The position numbers were made by a program, and so were the translations under genes. From Fervidicoccus fontis Kam940 (GTDB taxonomy: Archaea; Thermoproteota; Thermoprotei_A; Sulfolobales; Fervidicoccaceae): a stretch of DNA of 64,000 nt. The notes below the pieces were generated by a model, which was not told where the DNA came from, did no database searches, and was given only the letters and a program-made list of their open reading frames with translations. The stretch spans positions 558,001 through 622,000 of the forward strand of contig NC_017461.1 in assembly GCF_000258425.1 (NCBI RefSeq), read 5' to 3'. Below, in pieces: positions 1 to 10,097 of the stretch. The first letter of the stretch is position 1. Each line of letters begins with the position of its first letter.

Positions 1-2
1 AG

Positions 3-215
3 GACATACTGAATCTTATCAAAGATGATCTTGAAAAAGTCGTAATAGACGAATATGATCCAACAACAATGCTGTACACTGCTAAAGTTTATTTCAGAAA
101 GGGAAAAACCATGCTCGTGAGAAGATTCATTCCGAGCCATGCTATATTTTTGGCAATGATTGCTGGAAAAGATGTTTATGTATCTGAAAGGATATTGAAT
201 ATACAGAAGAACTAA
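3..215 (+). CDS. Bifunctional nuclease-family protein (DUF151), C-terminal part
   Basis: The open frame enters from the left edge and ends at TAA 213-215, giving about 70 residues of C-terminus. The segment with PSHAIFLAM followed by VYVSERIL matches the conserved end of the DUF151 / bifunctional nuclease fold, whose usual form is a PSDAIALA motif and then YVSEEVL. In the family, members are small nucleases or single-domain proteins of uncertain role. The usual Asp of the PSD motif is His here. The gene converges on rps12 with only 12 bases between the stops. The start and N-terminal half lie outside the window, so function cannot be judged further. Confidence 0.6.
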   Translation, partial: DILNLIKDDLEKVVIDEYDPTTMLYTAKVYFRKGKTMLVRRFIPSHAIFLAMIAGKDVYVSERILNIQKN

Positions 216-227
216 AATTTAAAAATT

Positions 228-671
228 TTACCTTACCGGCTTTTGCTTCTTCCCTTTCAGCAGAGCATCTAAACTTACTCCATTGACCATAACTACTTTG
301 TATCGAACGCCGGGAATATCTCCCATTGATCTGCCCTTAGGTCCTCCTATTCCCTCAATGACAACCTCATCGTGTTCATCTATGAAGTTTAATCCACCGT
401 CGCTAGGCACGAATGCTGTTACGACCTTTCCGTTCTTTACAAGCTGGACTCTCACGCACTTTCTCACTGCAGAGTTAGGCTGTCTAGATTCCACTCCAAC
501 CTTCTCCAAAACAATTCCACTCGCTCTCGGAGCACCCTCAAGAGGATCAGCCTTCTTCTTTAAGTTTAGCATCCTCCTTTTGAACTCTCTCTGACTCCAT
601 CTGAATTTTAGCTTCTTTCTTCTTAGAGTTCTCGCTGCAAACAATCCAAGGGGCGATTTCTTACCTGGCAA
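228..671 (-). CDS. rps12: Small ribosomal subunit protein S12 (uS12)
   Basis: Decoding-centre protein of the 30S subunit. The 147 residues match archaeal S12 end to end, including the N-terminal [11 protein letters not shown] and RRKKLKFRW stretches, the central [13 protein letters not shown], and the C-terminal [11 protein letters not shown] and KKQKPVR. The start is TTG at 671, with a GGAGG-type ribosome binding site about ten bases upstream. It is the last gene of the minus-strand rpo-rpl30e-nusA-rps12 operon. In many crenarchaea rps7 follows directly; here the next gene is a convergent DUF151 gene. Confidence 0.97.
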   Translation of the reverse strand: MPGKKSPLGLFAARTLRRKKLKFRWSQREFKRRMLNLKKKADPLEGAPRASGIVLEKVGVESRQPNSAVRKCVRVQLVKNGKVVTAFVPSDGGLNFIDEHDEVVIEGIGGPKGRSMGDIPGVRYKVVMVNGVSLDALLKGKKQKPVR

Positions 672-735
672 ACTAGATCAAACCTCCATTTATTCACATT
701 AAAGGAAAACACTCGAGCCTTATAAAGTTTCTTTT

Positions 736-1167
736 TTAAACAATTATCACATTTGAAACATCATAGTATCTTTTAAGCAGTAGCTTAGCCCTTGTTACAT
801 TTTTGCCATTTTTCCCAATTGCAACACCCTTATCGCTAGGTTCAACAGTTATGTAAACAGTCTTCTTCGATGGAGTCTCAACTACCTTCACTGCCTTAAC
901 CCTCGCAGGCGCGACAGCATTCTTAGCGAGCTCCTCAAGCGTAGTTCCGTCCTCAACTATCTCTATTTCTTTTCCCAAAACCTTTCTCAACTTCTTTATG
1001 TTTGAGCCTCCTCTTCCTATAGCAGCTCCTGCTTCTCCCTTCTTAACAACAAAAATTATCATGTTATTTTCATTGTCTATTATGCAATCTTTCACAGTGG
1101 TTCCTGTAACATCCTGAAAAAGGGCTATATGCCTCAGCTCTTCAGGTGTTAGCTTAATCTCTGGCAT
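736..1167 (-). CDS. nusA: NusA-like transcription termination/antitermination factor (KH domains)
   Basis: A 143-residue protein of the archaeal NusA-like family, consisting of two KH RNA-binding domains without the N-terminal and S1 parts of bacterial NusA. The two GxxG-type loops are visible as AAIGRGGSNIKKL near residues 48-60 and VAIGKNGKNVTRAKL near 113-127. It sits between rpl30e and rps12, its usual archaeal position, and is presumably co-transcribed with RNA polymerase genes. It is expected to bind nascent RNA; its exact role in archaea is not settled. Confidence 0.93.
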   Translation of the reverse strand: MPEIKLTPEELRHIALFQDVTGTTVKDCIIDNENNMIIFVVKKGEAGAAIGRGGSNIKKLRKVLGKEIEIVEDGTTLEELAKNAVAPARVKAVKVVETPSKKTVYITVEPSDKGVAIGKNGKNVTRAKLLLKRYYDVSNVIIV

Positions 1168-1181
1168 TATTTTACCACCCT

Positions 1182-1484
1182 TTATGTCTCTACCAGCTCC
1201 AATATCTTTGAATCGCCCACGTCTATTATTGATAGCGCCTGTATCGGGAAAGGTTTCCCAAGCAATGTTCCAAGCTCAACAGATGTACCTTGAAAGACAT
1301 ATATGGGCGTTTGGGACAGCTTGGCATAGTATTCTATGTCCTTCTTAACTGAAGGATCTGCATTAGAAGCTATTACAACCATTTTTGACTTGCCATGCTT
1401 TAAGGTTTTTATTGTAGACTGGGAACCTATTTCTAATTTTCCAGTTCTTATTACCATTTTTATCTCGTTTTCGAATGACGCCAT
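1182..1484 (-). CDS. rpl30e: Large ribosomal subunit protein L30e (eL30)
   Basis: A 100-residue protein with the L7Ae/L30e fold: the N-terminal helix with TGKLEIGSQ, the central KMVVIASNADP strand-loop, and the C-terminal GTSVELGTLLGKPF that contacts kink-turn RNA. Length and order match archaeal L30e encoded directly downstream of rpo1C. Two bases separate it from the rpo1C stop and 14 from the nusA start, so it is in a tight operon. Confidence 0.95.
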   Translation of the reverse strand: MASFENEIKMVIRTGKLEIGSQSTIKTLKHGKSKMVVIASNADPSVKKDIEYYAKLSQTPIYVFQGTSVELGTLLGKPFPIQALSIIDVGDSKILELVET

Positions 1485-1486
1485 AT

Positions 1487-2701
1487 TTACATTTCACCAT
1501 TTCCACTTTCTTTTTCATTTAAAATTTGTCTTTTATCCTTTTCAATATGAGGAGTGAAATAAAGTTCGATCATTCCCGTACCAACAGGTATAACCTGACC
1601 AACTATCACGTTTTCAGTTACTCCTTTAAGTTCATCTGTTTTTCCCTGTGTAGATGCCTCAAATAAATGTTTCGTTGTCATTTCGAATGCAGCCCTAGCG
1701 AGGAAGCTCTCCTTTTCTCCAGAAACCCCATGCCTTCCGATCTGCCTCACGACTCCCGTCTGAGTCATGATGTCTGCAACAAGGTAAACGTGCCTCACAT
1801 CAACGTCCAAACCTTGCTCCCTTAGAACGTTCATTATCTCATTTATTATGACCTTCCTCGCGGCTTCTATTCCCAAAACCATCATCGTTTCATAAACGCT
1901 GTTTGTCCTTGTTCTTGTAGGATCTACTCCTTTTACCTTTAAGACCTGCTCCAGATTAGAGCCATCAGTAACTATTACATACTCCTCTCTTCCGTCCTCT
2001 CCCCTTCTCGACTGAATTATAGCTCTCTTTATCCCAGCTATTCCCTTTATCTTTAGGTTTAGAACCTTCTCCCTCTTCTTAGAAATATATGAGAGATCGC
2101 TGGATTCTTTGAGGTAAATCGCTATCGTGTTCTCTCCTGTTATCTCAGCCTTTCCCACATTGGATTTTTTAATAACTTCATATACTTCCTCTACTGTGAG
2201 CCCCTTATCTTCCAGCATTGCAGGATCAAGCTCAACTCTAATGCTATTGGAGAACAGGTCCGCTTCAACGACATTGGCAACGTTTTCTATCTTCGTGAAC
2301 TCGATCCTCCTAGCAACTTCTTTCGCCTTTTCCCTGTCGTATTTATGCTCCTCATCTAGGTACACTTCCATCATTGGAGTTGATGGGACCTTTCTCGCGT
2401 CAACTATCTCTATCAGTCGTGGAAGACCTAAAGTTACGTTTAGCTCTCTGACTCCAGCATAGTGGAATGTTCTGAGCGTCATCTGCGTACCCGGTTCTCC
2501 AATGCTCTGAGCAGTTACAGTACCTATAGGCTCTCCCGGCTCAACTAAGCTGTTTAAGTATGTCTGAACCGTAAGCTCAACTATCTTTTCAAGCTCCTCA
2601 TCAGTAACGTTCCTTTTTTCAAGCTTGCTTGCGAGCTCATCGATCAAATTTTGGGAAAGAACCCCCCTCGCTTTTGACTCTATTTTCTCCCTAACAGACA
2701 T
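1487..2701 (-). CDS. rpoA2: DNA-directed RNA polymerase subunit Rpo1C (A'')
   Basis: C-terminal part of the split largest RNA polymerase subunit (about 404 residues). It carries the trigger-loop and bridge-helix region, seen as [25 protein letters not shown], and the conserved C-terminal block with [26 protein letters not shown] and [10 protein letters not shown]. An upstream in-frame ATG would overlap rpo1N; I prefer ATG at 2701, which lies just after the rpo1N stop and has a GGAGGGAG ribosome binding site 5-6 bases upstream. Split Rpo1 is the normal archaeal state. Confidence 0.97.
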   Translation of the reverse strand: MSVREKIESKARGVLSQNLIDELASKLEKRNVTDEELEKIVELTVQTYLNSLVEPGEPIGTVTAQSIGEPGTQMTLRTFHYAGVRELNVTLGLPRLIEIVDARKVPSTPMMEVYLDEEHKYDREKAKEVARRIEFTKIENVANVVEADLFSNSIRVELDPAMLEDKGLTVEEVYEVIKKSNVGKAEITGENTIAIYLKESSDLSYISKKREKVLNLKIKGIAGIKRAIIQSRRGEDGREEYVIVTDGSNLEQVLKVKGVDPTRTRTNSVYETMMVLGIEAARKVIINEIMNVLREQGLDVDVRHVYLVADIMTQTGVVRQIGRHGVSGEKESFLARAAFEMTTKHLFEASTQGKTDELKGVTENVIVGQVIPVGTGMIELYFTPHIEKDKRQILNEKESGNGEM

Positions 2702-2703
2702 CC

Positions 2704-5352
2704 CTACTCCCTCCATCCTACAACTCTCTCAATGATTCTATCTACATTAACTGCCTTTCCATGATCGCTTTTCGCTGGATCGACCTGGTCGTACCCGTAT
2801 TTGAACTGTACGACTGTCCCATCAGGCAATCTTGCAGAACCGTCGTATTCTATCCTGACATCGAGCAGCGCATTTATTAACCTTCTCTGCATATAACCGC
2901 TCTGGCTTGTTCTAACCGCGGTGTCGACCAATCCCTCTCTACCTCCAGCCGCATGGTAGAAGAGCTCTACCGGATTAAGACCTGTTCTGAAGCTGTTGTA
3001 GACGAATCCCCTTGAAGCAGGAGATTTATCATTTTCTTTAAAGTGCGGCAGAGGTCTGTTCCTATACCCTCTGTTTATTCTCTCCCCTCTTATTGACTGC
3101 TGCCCTAAGGTAGCGCTCATCTGGGTTAAGTTCAATATATTTCCTCTTGCCCCCGTCCTAGCCATGATGAATGCATTGTTGAATATGTCCAAGTTATTTG
3201 CCGCGTACTCTCCCGCATCATCTCTTGCCTTGCTGAGCCTCTCCATTATCTTAGTCTCGAGCGTTTCCTCAATAGTTCTTCCAGGCAGTGGTTCAAGCCT
3301 ACCCTCTTCCATCATTCTAATCAGCTCATTTACATCGTCCTCAGCCTTCTTCAGTATCTTCCTTATTTCCTCCCTAGCCTCCTCGCTTATTTCTACATCA
3401 TCCAAGCTCATAGTAAAGCCGTGCTTCTCAATATATCTTATGAACATCTTGAACATTACATCTGAGATGTACCTCGCATAATCGCTACCATACTCCTTAG
3501 TTATCCAGTGGTAGAAGCTTTCAGGCTGCTGGGCTCCAATGCTTTTCTTGTCTATGACTCCGGTGTGCATCTTTCCTTTTTTAATTACTATATAGCTGTC
3601 GTTTAGGCAATCTTCGTCTTCGCACTTCAGCTTACCAGCATTGATGGAGGCCTTCGTCTTGAGCGTGAAATCCTTTGGAAGGAAGAGGCTTACAAGCTGC
3701 TTTCCAGTCCAGAACTCCTTTGGAGAGTAAATTGCAGGCTCCGGGAGTTCTTCCTTATATCCGGTAACAGAAAGCACTTCTATAACATCTTCCTTTTCCA
3801 AAAGCGTGGCCTTGCTTGTCAAAAGGTAACCTCCGCTGATGTAATCCTGAAGACCCCCAATTATAGGTCCTCCATATCTCGGAGAAAGTATATGCCTCTG
3901 AACAAGCATAAGCTCCTTCGCTTCGGCCCTAGCTTCTTCAGTCTGAGGAACGTGAAGGTTCATCTCATCTCCATCGAAGTCTGCATTGTACGGAGGGCAT
4001 ACTAGCAGGTTAAGCCTGAACGTTCTTCCAGGAAGGACCTTTACTTGGTGGGCCATAATGCTCATTCTGTGAAGGCTCGGCTGCCTATTGAAGAGGACTA
4101 TATCGCCATCTATAAGGTGCCTTTCTATTATGTATCCAGGCGTTAGAGAGCTTGCTAAGGCCTTTCTGTCCTTAAAGTACCTGAGATCGACCCTCTTCCC
4201 GTCCGGTCTTATTATATAGTTTGCGCCAGGCCATTTATAAGGACCGTTAAGAACGTAGCTTCTCATTTCCTCTAAGTTCCACTGTGTGACCTTTACCGGC
4301 ACTGTAAGTATCTTCGCAGCATCCTCAGGAACGCCCACCTCGTTTATCCCTATATTTGGATCTGGAGATATAACGGTTCTTGAGGAGAAGTCGACCCTCT
4401 TCCCGGACAAGTACCCTCTGAACCTTCCTTCCTTTCCCTTCAATCTCTGAGCCAATGTTTTAAGGGCTCTTCCAGTCCTGTGCTTCGCAGGCGGTATTCC
4501 GGGGACCTCATTGTCAAAGTAAGTAGTGACATGGTACTGGAGCAACTCCCAAATGTCGTCTATTACGATTGGAGGTGCAGCCGCCTCCATGCTTTCTTTA
4601 AGCCTTTGATTAGTCCTCACTATATCCACAAGCTTGTGAGTGAGGTCGTCTTCAGCTCTAATTCCAGTTTCAAGCATTATGCTTGGTCTTACCTGAACTG
4701 GAGGAACCGGAAGAACTGTTAAGATAAACCATTCAGGCCTAGAATCCTCGGGATTTATACCAAAAAGCCTGACATCGTCATCTGGTGTGTTCGATAGCCT
4801 GTTCCTTATTTCATCTGGAGCTAGCTTCCTGCTGCTTCCCTTCTCCTCTTCAAGGAATGTCGTGGGCCTCTCGAGCTTTATCTTTCTCTGAGCAGCGCCG
4901 CAGTGTGGACATACGGTCGTCTTGGAAGCCTTCTGCTTTATGTGCTCATAAAGCCTAGGAAGGAGGAATGGCATGTACTTTTCTACTCTCCTCATGAGGT
5001 CTAGGTACTGCTTTATCTCCTCCTCAGGGAGGAGGATTCTTCCGCACTTCCAGCATGTTCCTCTAAGCAGATCATATATCTCCTTAACGTACCCTATATG
5101 TATTACCGGCTTTGCAAGCTCGATATGTCCAAAGTGTCCAGGACAACTTTGCATAGTATTTCCGCATACAGGGCACTTCTGCCCCGGCTCTATGACTCCC
5201 AGCCTCGGATCCATGACACCTCCTTGAATTGGGAGACCGTCGTCGTCGTATGTCTCTGCAGTTATGATCTGAACCTTGCTCATCCTCCTGATCTCATCAG
5301 GAGAGAGGACGGAAAGCTTTATTCCCTTTATTTTCTTCTGCACTCCAGGCAT
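2704..5352 (-). CDS. rpoA1: DNA-directed RNA polymerase subunit Rpo1N (A')
   Basis: N-terminal part of the largest RNA polymerase subunit, 882 residues from the ATG at 5352. Zinc sites are visible: CPVCG, a later Cys and a His at residues 60-73 (CPGHFGH), then CWKCG and CPHCG. The catalytic magnesium site [10 protein letters not shown] lies near residue 456. An alternative GTG start three codons upstream overlaps the rpo2 stop; the ATG is favoured because a GGTGAT ribosome binding site inside the rpo2 end precedes it. It is the third gene of the rpo5-rpo2-rpo1N-rpo1C string. Confidence 0.98.
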   Translation of the reverse strand: MPGVQKKIKGIKLSVLSPDEIRRMSKVQIITAETYDDDGLPIQGGVMDPRLGVIEPGQKCPVCGNTMQSCPGHFGHIELAKPVIHIGYVKEIYDLLRGTCWKCGRILLPEEEIKQYLDLMRRVEKYMPFLLPRLYEHIKQKASKTTVCPHCGAAQRKIKLERPTTFLEEEKGSSRKLAPDEIRNRLSNTPDDDVRLFGINPEDSRPEWFILTVLPVPPVQVRPSIMLETGIRAEDDLTHKLVDIVRTNQRLKESMEAAAPPIVIDDIWELLQYHVTTYFDNEVPGIPPAKHRTGRALKTLAQRLKGKEGRFRGYLSGKRVDFSSRTVISPDPNIGINEVGVPEDAAKILTVPVKVTQWNLEEMRSYVLNGPYKWPGANYIIRPDGKRVDLRYFKDRKALASSLTPGYIIERHLIDGDIVLFNRQPSLHRMSIMAHQVKVLPGRTFRLNLLVCPPYNADFDGDEMNLHVPQTEEARAEAKELMLVQRHILSPRYGGPIIGGLQDYISGGYLLTSKATLLEKEDVIEVLSVTGYKEELPEPAIYSPKEFWTGKQLVSLFLPKDFTLKTKASINAGKLKCEDEDCLNDSYIVIKKGKMHTGVIDKKSIGAQQPESFYHWITKEYGSDYARYISDVMFKMFIRYIEKHGFTMSLDDVEISEEAREEIRKILKKAEDDVNELIRMMEEGRLEPLPGRTIEETLETKIMERLSKARDDAGEYAANNLDIFNNAFIMARTGARGNILNLTQMSATLGQQSIRGERINRGYRNRPLPHFKENDKSPASRGFVYNSFRTGLNPVELFYHAAGGREGLVDTAVRTSQSGYMQRRLINALLDVRIEYDGSARLPDGTVVQFKYGYDQVDPAKSDHGKAVNVDRIIERVVGWRE

Positions 5353-5353
5353 G

Positions 5354-8300
5354 TTAATCACCCACTATATCTCCAAGCTTTAATCTGGGCATGATTCCCA
5401 TGCTCATAAGCTCCTGAATAAGGAGCTTAAATCCGTATGCCACCTCTACAGGATATATCTCTCCCTTATCTCCGTGTATTGGACAGACATATGCATTTTT
5501 GTTTCTATCGAACCACCCTATGTGCCCGCACTTCGCGCAAACATAAATGACCGTCTTGTCGCTACTTTCTAAAAGCCTCTCTCTGAGGAGCATAGAAGCT
5601 CCATGCCCTACAAGCACGTCTCTTTCCATCTCTCCGAACCTGAGCCCTCCTTCCCTTGCCCTTCCCTCGGTTGGCTGTCTCGTCAAGAGCTGCACAGGAC
5701 CTCTTGATCTGGCGTGGAACTTATCAGCAACCATGTGGTGGAGCCTCTGATAATAAACTATACCTATCATTATGGGAACTCCTATTATCTCTCCTGTCCT
5801 CCCGTCATACATTACCTCCCTTCCATCTGGCGAATATCCTTTCTTCATCAGCTTCATTCTTATTTCCTCAACGGGCTCCTTTGAGAACGGAGTTGCATCT
5901 ACTGTTTTTCCTAGAAGAGCTGCTGTCTTTCCTGCGAGCATTTCCAGAAGCTGACCGAGCGTCATTCTTGATGGAAAAGCATGCGGATTTATTATTATGT
6001 CTGGAACGATCCCTTCTTCCGTATATGGCATGTCATATTGAGGTATAAGCATTCCTATTACTCCCTTCTGTCCATGCCTCGAGGCAAACTTATCCCCTAT
6101 CTCAGGTATCCTGTAGTCCCTGACCCTTACCTTAACAAGCTTGTCGCCTTCCTGTGTTTCTGATATGAAAACGCTGTCTACAACTCCCTTCTCTCCGTAC
6201 CTTATAGTTACGCTAGTGTCCTTCCTTACTGAAGCTCCGAAGCCGTATTCTTTGAATTCCTCAAGGAATCTCGGTGGGCTCGTTTTGCCGATGAGCGCCT
6301 CTCCATCCGCGACCTCAGTTTCTGGAGAGATTATGCCATCCGGGTCGAGCTTTTTGTATACCTCAAAACCCCTGTATATCTTCACGCCTGCCTCGGGGAC
6401 TTCAATTTTGTCCTCCTGACCTCCAGGATACTTCTTCTCCTCAGTTGAGTAGAGCCTGAAGAACGTCGATCTCATGAACCCCCTTTCAACGCTTGACTTA
6501 TTGAAGATCAGTGCATCTTCGATGTTGTACCCAGTATAGGACATGATGGCTACAACAGCGTTCTGTCCTGCAGGCTTTTCATTATACCTTATTACTTCCA
6601 GCGGCTTTGTCTGAACTAGAGGCTTTTCAGGGTGGTGGAGTATATGCCCCCTTGAATCGGTTCTAACGTTGAAGTTAGCTGCATATAGACCTAAGGCCTG
6701 CTTAACCATTGCAGACTGGTAGGTGTTTCTCGGGGACTGGTTATGCTCAATGTATGGAATAGTTGAAGCCGCGACTCCAAATATTCCAGCAGTCCAGAGC
6801 TCAAGATGAGTATATTCCTTTCCATTCGGTCCTAGCAGATCTGAAGGATCTAGAGCTATATACGCGTTTTCCTCTTCCTCAGCATCGAGGTACTCTATTT
6901 TCCCTTCCTTTACAAGATCTGAAAACGTCTTTTCCCCTTTCCTTAAAGCTTCAATGTCTCTTTTAGTTACTGCAGGCTTTCCGTTTCTCACTATGATTAA
7001 AGGCCTCCTTATCCTCCCAGCATCTGTATTGACGTAGAGTTCTTTTATTTGAGGTCTCTCGTAATAAACGACATTGATCTCGTGATGAAGATCTCCCTTC
7101 CTCCTCATCTCCCTTATTGTGGAAGCGAGCTTTTCACCATCCGGGTAATATCCTATGTGCCTTCCGTTTAAGTAAACCCTAGTCATTTCTAGGTACTGGG
7201 TGTTGTTGTTCTCCACAGCGTCTTTAAGGGCTTCTTCAACTGGTATGACTCCGAGCTTGTAAAGCTGGTTTTCAACCTTCTTCTCGCTGATTCCAACAGT
7301 TATGTATGTGAGAAGGGAGAGGTTCTTCACCAGACCGCAATTTGGACCCTCGGGAGTCTCGAATGGACACATCCTCCCCCATTGAGTGCCGTGGAGGTCT
7401 CTAGCCTTAAACAGGGGCTGGCTCCTGCTCAGCGGCGATACAACCCTTCTCAAATGACTGAGCATGCTCATCCAGTTCGTCCTATCTAAAAGCTGGGATA
7501 CGCCCGTCTTTCCTCCGACCCATGTGCCCGTTGCCAAGGCATGCCTTATCCTCTCGGTCATAACATCTGATCTTACTATTGACGATATTTTGAACCTCTT
7601 GCTCCTGGTTAGGACCTTCTCAGCTTGGTAGTTAAAGTCCTTTACAAAGTTCTTGAAGGACGCCCTGAAGAGGGTTGCAAGCAGGTCGCCTGCAAGCTTC
7701 AGCCTTTTGTTCGCGTAATGGTCCCTGTCATCAGGCTCCCTCCAGCCTAAAGAGAGCTCAAGAATCATGTTGGCCATTTGTGCTAAGAAGAAGCCCTTCT
7801 TCCTTCTGTCCTTAGGGGAAGAACCCAAATGAGGGAAGAAGTACTTGTCGATAACCTGCTTTGCCCTTTCTATTCTGTTCTCCCTGACCTGACCTATTGC
7901 AACTCTAGTTCCTATATAATCTAAAGCGTCATCGACAGTCGCTATAGATCTGGAGGCTTCAAGGCTTGGGAGAAGGAGGCTCTGAACCTCCGGGTTTAAG
8001 CTTACCGCATAAACAATATCCTGATCCTTCTCAAATCCGAGGGCCCTCATGAGTATGGCAAAGGGAAGCTTTCCAGGAACTCCTCCAAATGAGATCGTGA
8101 TAGTCCCATCCTTATGGAGCTCCATCATAACTGAAATCCTATAAGATCCGGTGCTAGATATTGCCTTAGCCGTATAGAGAACATTGCTCCCCGCCTTTCC
8201 CTCATCGACCAATACTCTGTTTGTTACCATATCTTCCTGAGCTATTATGACTTTTTCAGTTCCATTTATTATAAAGTATCCTCCCGGATCATCGGGATCT

Positions 8301-8779
8301 TCGTTTATCTTTATAAGCTCCTCAGGGCTCATCTTGCTCAGAGGATCGAGCTTGCTTTTAATCATTATTGGAAGATCTCCGATGTATACCTTATCCTTTA
8401 TGCTCTCAACTCCATTTTCAACCAGCGTTATTTCAAGGTACATTGGGGACGCATAAGTAATGTTCCTTACCCTCGCCTCAAACGGAGTTATCTCTACTTC
8501 AGATCCGTCAGCCTCTCTAGAAACTGGCTTTAAAACTTCAATCTTACCAAGCTTAAACTTCACTTCAGGGAAAGCTGTTTCTATAATCTCCTGTTCATCT
8601 ATAATTTCCTGCAGCATAGTCTCAACAAATCTGTTATAAGAATCGAGATGCTGTCTAGAAAGCCCCTGCTCTTCAATAAACTTTTTAGCTAAAAGCCACC
8701 TCGCTTCTCCATCTAAGTAGCTAAGGTCTTCTTTTTTCTTGGATTCACGCGCTCCCTCTTCTTGGATATTATTGGACAT
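5354..8779 (-). CDS. rpoB: DNA-directed RNA polymerase subunit Rpo2 (B), unsplit
   Basis: Second-largest RNA polymerase subunit, 1141 residues in one chain, as in crenarchaea; some euryarchaea split it into B' and B''. Conserved blocks include [16 protein letters not shown] (lobe region), [17 protein letters not shown], the [18 protein letters not shown] active-site region, [12 protein letters not shown], and the C-terminal zinc ribbon CAKCGHIGW followed by CPIHG. It starts at ATG 8779, one base after the rpo5 stop. Confidence 0.98.
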   Translation of the reverse strand: MSNNIQEEGARESKKKEDLSYLDGEARWLLAKKFIEEQGLSRQHLDSYNRFVETMLQEIIDEQEIIETAFPEVKFKLGKIEVLKPVSREADGSEVEITPFEARVRNITYASPMYLEITLVENGVESIKDKVYIGDLPIMIKSKLDPLSKMSPEELIKINEDPDDPGGYFIINGTEKVIIAQEDMVTNRVLVDEGKAGSNVLYTAKAISSTGSYRISVMMELHKDGTITISFGGVPGKLPFAILMRALGFEKDQDIVYAVSLNPEVQSLLLPSLEASRSIATVDDALDYIGTRVAIGQVRENRIERAKQVIDKYFFPHLGSSPKDRRKKGFFLAQMANMILELSLGWREPDDRDHYANKRLKLAGDLLATLFRASFKNFVKDFNYQAEKVLTRSKRFKISSIVRSDVMTERIRHALATGTWVGGKTGVSQLLDRTNWMSMLSHLRRVVSPLSRSQPLFKARDLHGTQWGRMCPFETPEGPNCGLVKNLSLLTYITVGISEKKVENQLYKLGVIPVEEALKDAVENNNTQYLEMTRVYLNGRHIGYYPDGEKLASTIREMRRKGDLHHEINVVYYERPQIKELYVNTDAGRIRRPLIIVRNGKPAVTKRDIEALRKGEKTFSDLVKEGKIEYLDAEEEENAYIALDPSDLLGPNGKEYTHLELWTAGIFGVAASTIPYIEHNQSPRNTYQSAMVKQALGLYAANFNVRTDSRGHILHHPEKPLVQTKPLEVIRYNEKPAGQNAVVAIMSYTGYNIEDALIFNKSSVERGFMRSTFFRLYSTEEKKYPGGQEDKIEVPEAGVKIYRGFEVYKKLDPDGIISPETEVADGEALIGKTSPPRFLEEFKEYGFGASVRKDTSVTIRYGEKGVVDSVFISETQEGDKLVKVRVRDYRIPEIGDKFASRHGQKGVIGMLIPQYDMPYTEEGIVPDIIINPHAFPSRMTLGQLLEMLAGKTAALLGKTVDATPFSKEPVEEIRMKLMKKGYSPDGREVMYDGRTGEIIGVPIMIGIVYYQRLHHMVADKFHARSRGPVQLLTRQPTEGRAREGGLRFGEMERDVLVGHGASMLLRERLLESSDKTVIYVCAKCGHIGWFDRNKNAYVCPIHGDKGEIYPVEVAYGFKLLIQELMSMGIMPRLKLGDIVGD

Positions 8780-8780
8780 G

Positions 8781-9026
8781 TCAGCCGATCACCACTAGTC
8801 TGTAGACAACTGATTCTCCTGTTATCTCATCTCTCCTTGTAATCTTCACAAGCTCTCCTGGCTTTGCTCCTATCTCCCTCGCAACTGGATCGCTCGATCT
8901 GATTAGCGGGAGCTGATTAATGCTAACATTAAGCTCCTTCAGTACCTTTGGGACCTCAGTTATTGGTATCCTCTCATGCTTTGGAACGAGAACGTGATCT
9001 TGTACAGAAAACTTTTTTGGAGACAT
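8781..9026 (-). CDS. rpoH: DNA-directed RNA polymerase subunit Rpo5 (H)
   Basis: An 81-residue subunit that forms part of the RNA polymerase jaw and corresponds to the C-terminal domain of eukaryotic RPB5. Hallmarks are HVLVPKHERI, the LPLIRSSDPVAREIGAKPGE block and the ending VVYRLVV. It is the first gene of the minus-strand operon, with an A+T-rich promoter region upstream. Confidence 0.97.
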   Translation of the reverse strand: MSPKKFSVQDHVLVPKHERIPITEVPKVLKELNVSINQLPLIRSSDPVAREIGAKPGELVKITRRDEITGESVVYRLVVIG

Positions 9027-9127
9027 GACCTTTTACAACCCCATTTTGTTGTTAAGAACGATTTTACGCATTTTACTAAACCTTTCATAAAACATAAAGC
9101 AAACAAAAATTTACACTGAATAAGAGT

Positions 9128-9142
9128 TTTTAAATATTTATG
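9128..9142 (-). promoter_or_regulatory. Putative TATA-type promoter of the rpo operon
   Basis: On the minus strand a strongly A+T-rich box (AAATATTTA-like, near 9131-9140) lies about 100 bases before the rpo5 start in the only sizeable gap upstream of the operon. If it is the TATA box, transcription would begin near 9105 with a leader of about 80 bases. Inferred from position and composition only; other A+T-rich stretches nearby are possible. Confidence 0.3.
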
Positions 9143-9228
9143 CTCTTTTTGTATTTCATGATTATAAATATAAGGGATTTTATTTTTTACTATGAAAATT
9201 TTACTACTGAATAGAAAATATTTAATGT

Positions 9229-9302
9229 GCCGCGGCCGGGATTTGAACCCGGGTCACGGGCTCGAGAGGCCCGCATACTTGGCCGGGCTATACTACCGCG
9301 GC
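9229..9302 (-). tRNA. tRNA-Glu (anticodon CTC)
   Basis: A 74-base cloverleaf reads on the minus strand. The acceptor is GCCGCGG/CCGCGGC, the anticodon stem CGGGC/GCCCG has a seven-base loop with CTC at its centre, and the T-arm is CCGGG-TTCAAAT-CCCGG. CCA is not encoded. CTC reads GAG codons. No intron is seen. Confidence 0.92.
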
Positions 9303-9456
9303 TTCTCTTTAAAAATCTCTTTTAAAAGATTTTAAAATTTGCTCTCAATTGTACAAATTAAAAAATATATACCCTGTATTTAAATAAAAAATTTCCGTTC
9401 TCCGCTTTAACGAGTAGAGTTTTTATCTAGTAAATTAAAATATTAAAGTAGAGGGC

Positions 9457-9579
9457 GCCGGGGTGGCCGAGCGGTCTAAGGCGGTGGGCTCGAGACCATA
9501 AGGATGAGTCGTTTCCGGCCTTCAGCAGGAGACCCACTGCTCCTTGCGGGGCGCGCGGGTTCAAATCCCGCCCCCGGCG
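9457..9579 (+). tRNA. tRNA-Ser (anticodon CGA) with a 37-base intron
   Basis: Acceptor GCCGGGG/CCCCGGC with discriminator G, as expected for serine; D-arm; anticodon stem GTGGG/CCCAC; a long variable arm (GCTCC/GGGGC); and a T-arm GCGGG-TTCAAAT-CCCGC. The cloverleaf closes only if 9495-9531 is removed, leaving loop CTCGAGA with anticodon CGA at 9491-9493. The intron sits after position 37, the canonical archaeal site cut by the bulge-helix-bulge endonuclease. CCA is not encoded. Confidence 0.88.
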
Positions 9580-9639
9580 CCTTAGTGCGCTATTTCTGTT
9601 TTTATAAAGGTTATAGTTGTTGAAACATCTCAAGCGATT

Positions 9640-10004
9640 ATGCATATAAGTTAGCAAACATTATTGCAGACATAGCTAATAGATACGATGCTTTAGTTCT
9701 GCAGGAGGATCTGAAGGACATCAAAGAAAACATGAAGAAGGGTAACAACTTCAACAAGACGCTTTCTCTGCGGTTCTACAGAATACTTGCCTAGACAAAG
9801 TGTTTTGAGTTTCATAAAGGTTTATAGGGGCTGATATTGATTATCTGATTTGAGCTAGAAAATATATTCCTTAAATACTCAAGATGTGGGGTGCCTGGGG
9901 TCACTCTGAATGCCCTCAAGCCAGATGAAGCTCCCCATGAATCCGCGAGGAATGTAAAGGTGATGAACCCCAAGAGCTACATAAGTCTACAAAAGACTAC
10001 GTAG
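9640..10004 (+). pseudogene. TnpB (IS200/IS605) relic, plus strand
   Basis: Two blocks of TnpB-like coding survive. The first, from about 9642, encodes IADIANRYDALVLQEDLKDI and ends at a stop near 9795; this is the region around the catalytic Glu of the RuvC-like fold (VLEDL). The second, about 9880-10004, encodes a typical archaeal TnpB tail with PDEAP, RNVKVMNP and a TAG at 10004. The stretch between has stops and has lost the zinc-finger cysteines. The N-terminal third is missing. No TnpA gene is nearby. It lies between tRNA-Ser and the aldehyde oxidoreductase, in a gap with nothing else recognisable. Confidence 0.7.
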
Positions 10005-10097
10005 TCCCAAACCCTTCTGCTTCTAAAACTCATAACATAAATTTTATTATTATAAAAAATACAATTATCATTTTGTAAAATTCAAGTGGGATAAAAA

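Noticed and set aside
5656-6048. Long plus-strand frame inside rpo2
   Set aside because: Shadow of the conserved minus-strand RNA polymerase gene; no similarity or start signals.
9427-9657. Minus-strand open frame of 76 codons
   Set aside because: It runs antisense through tRNA-Ser and its intron; composition is explained by the tRNA.
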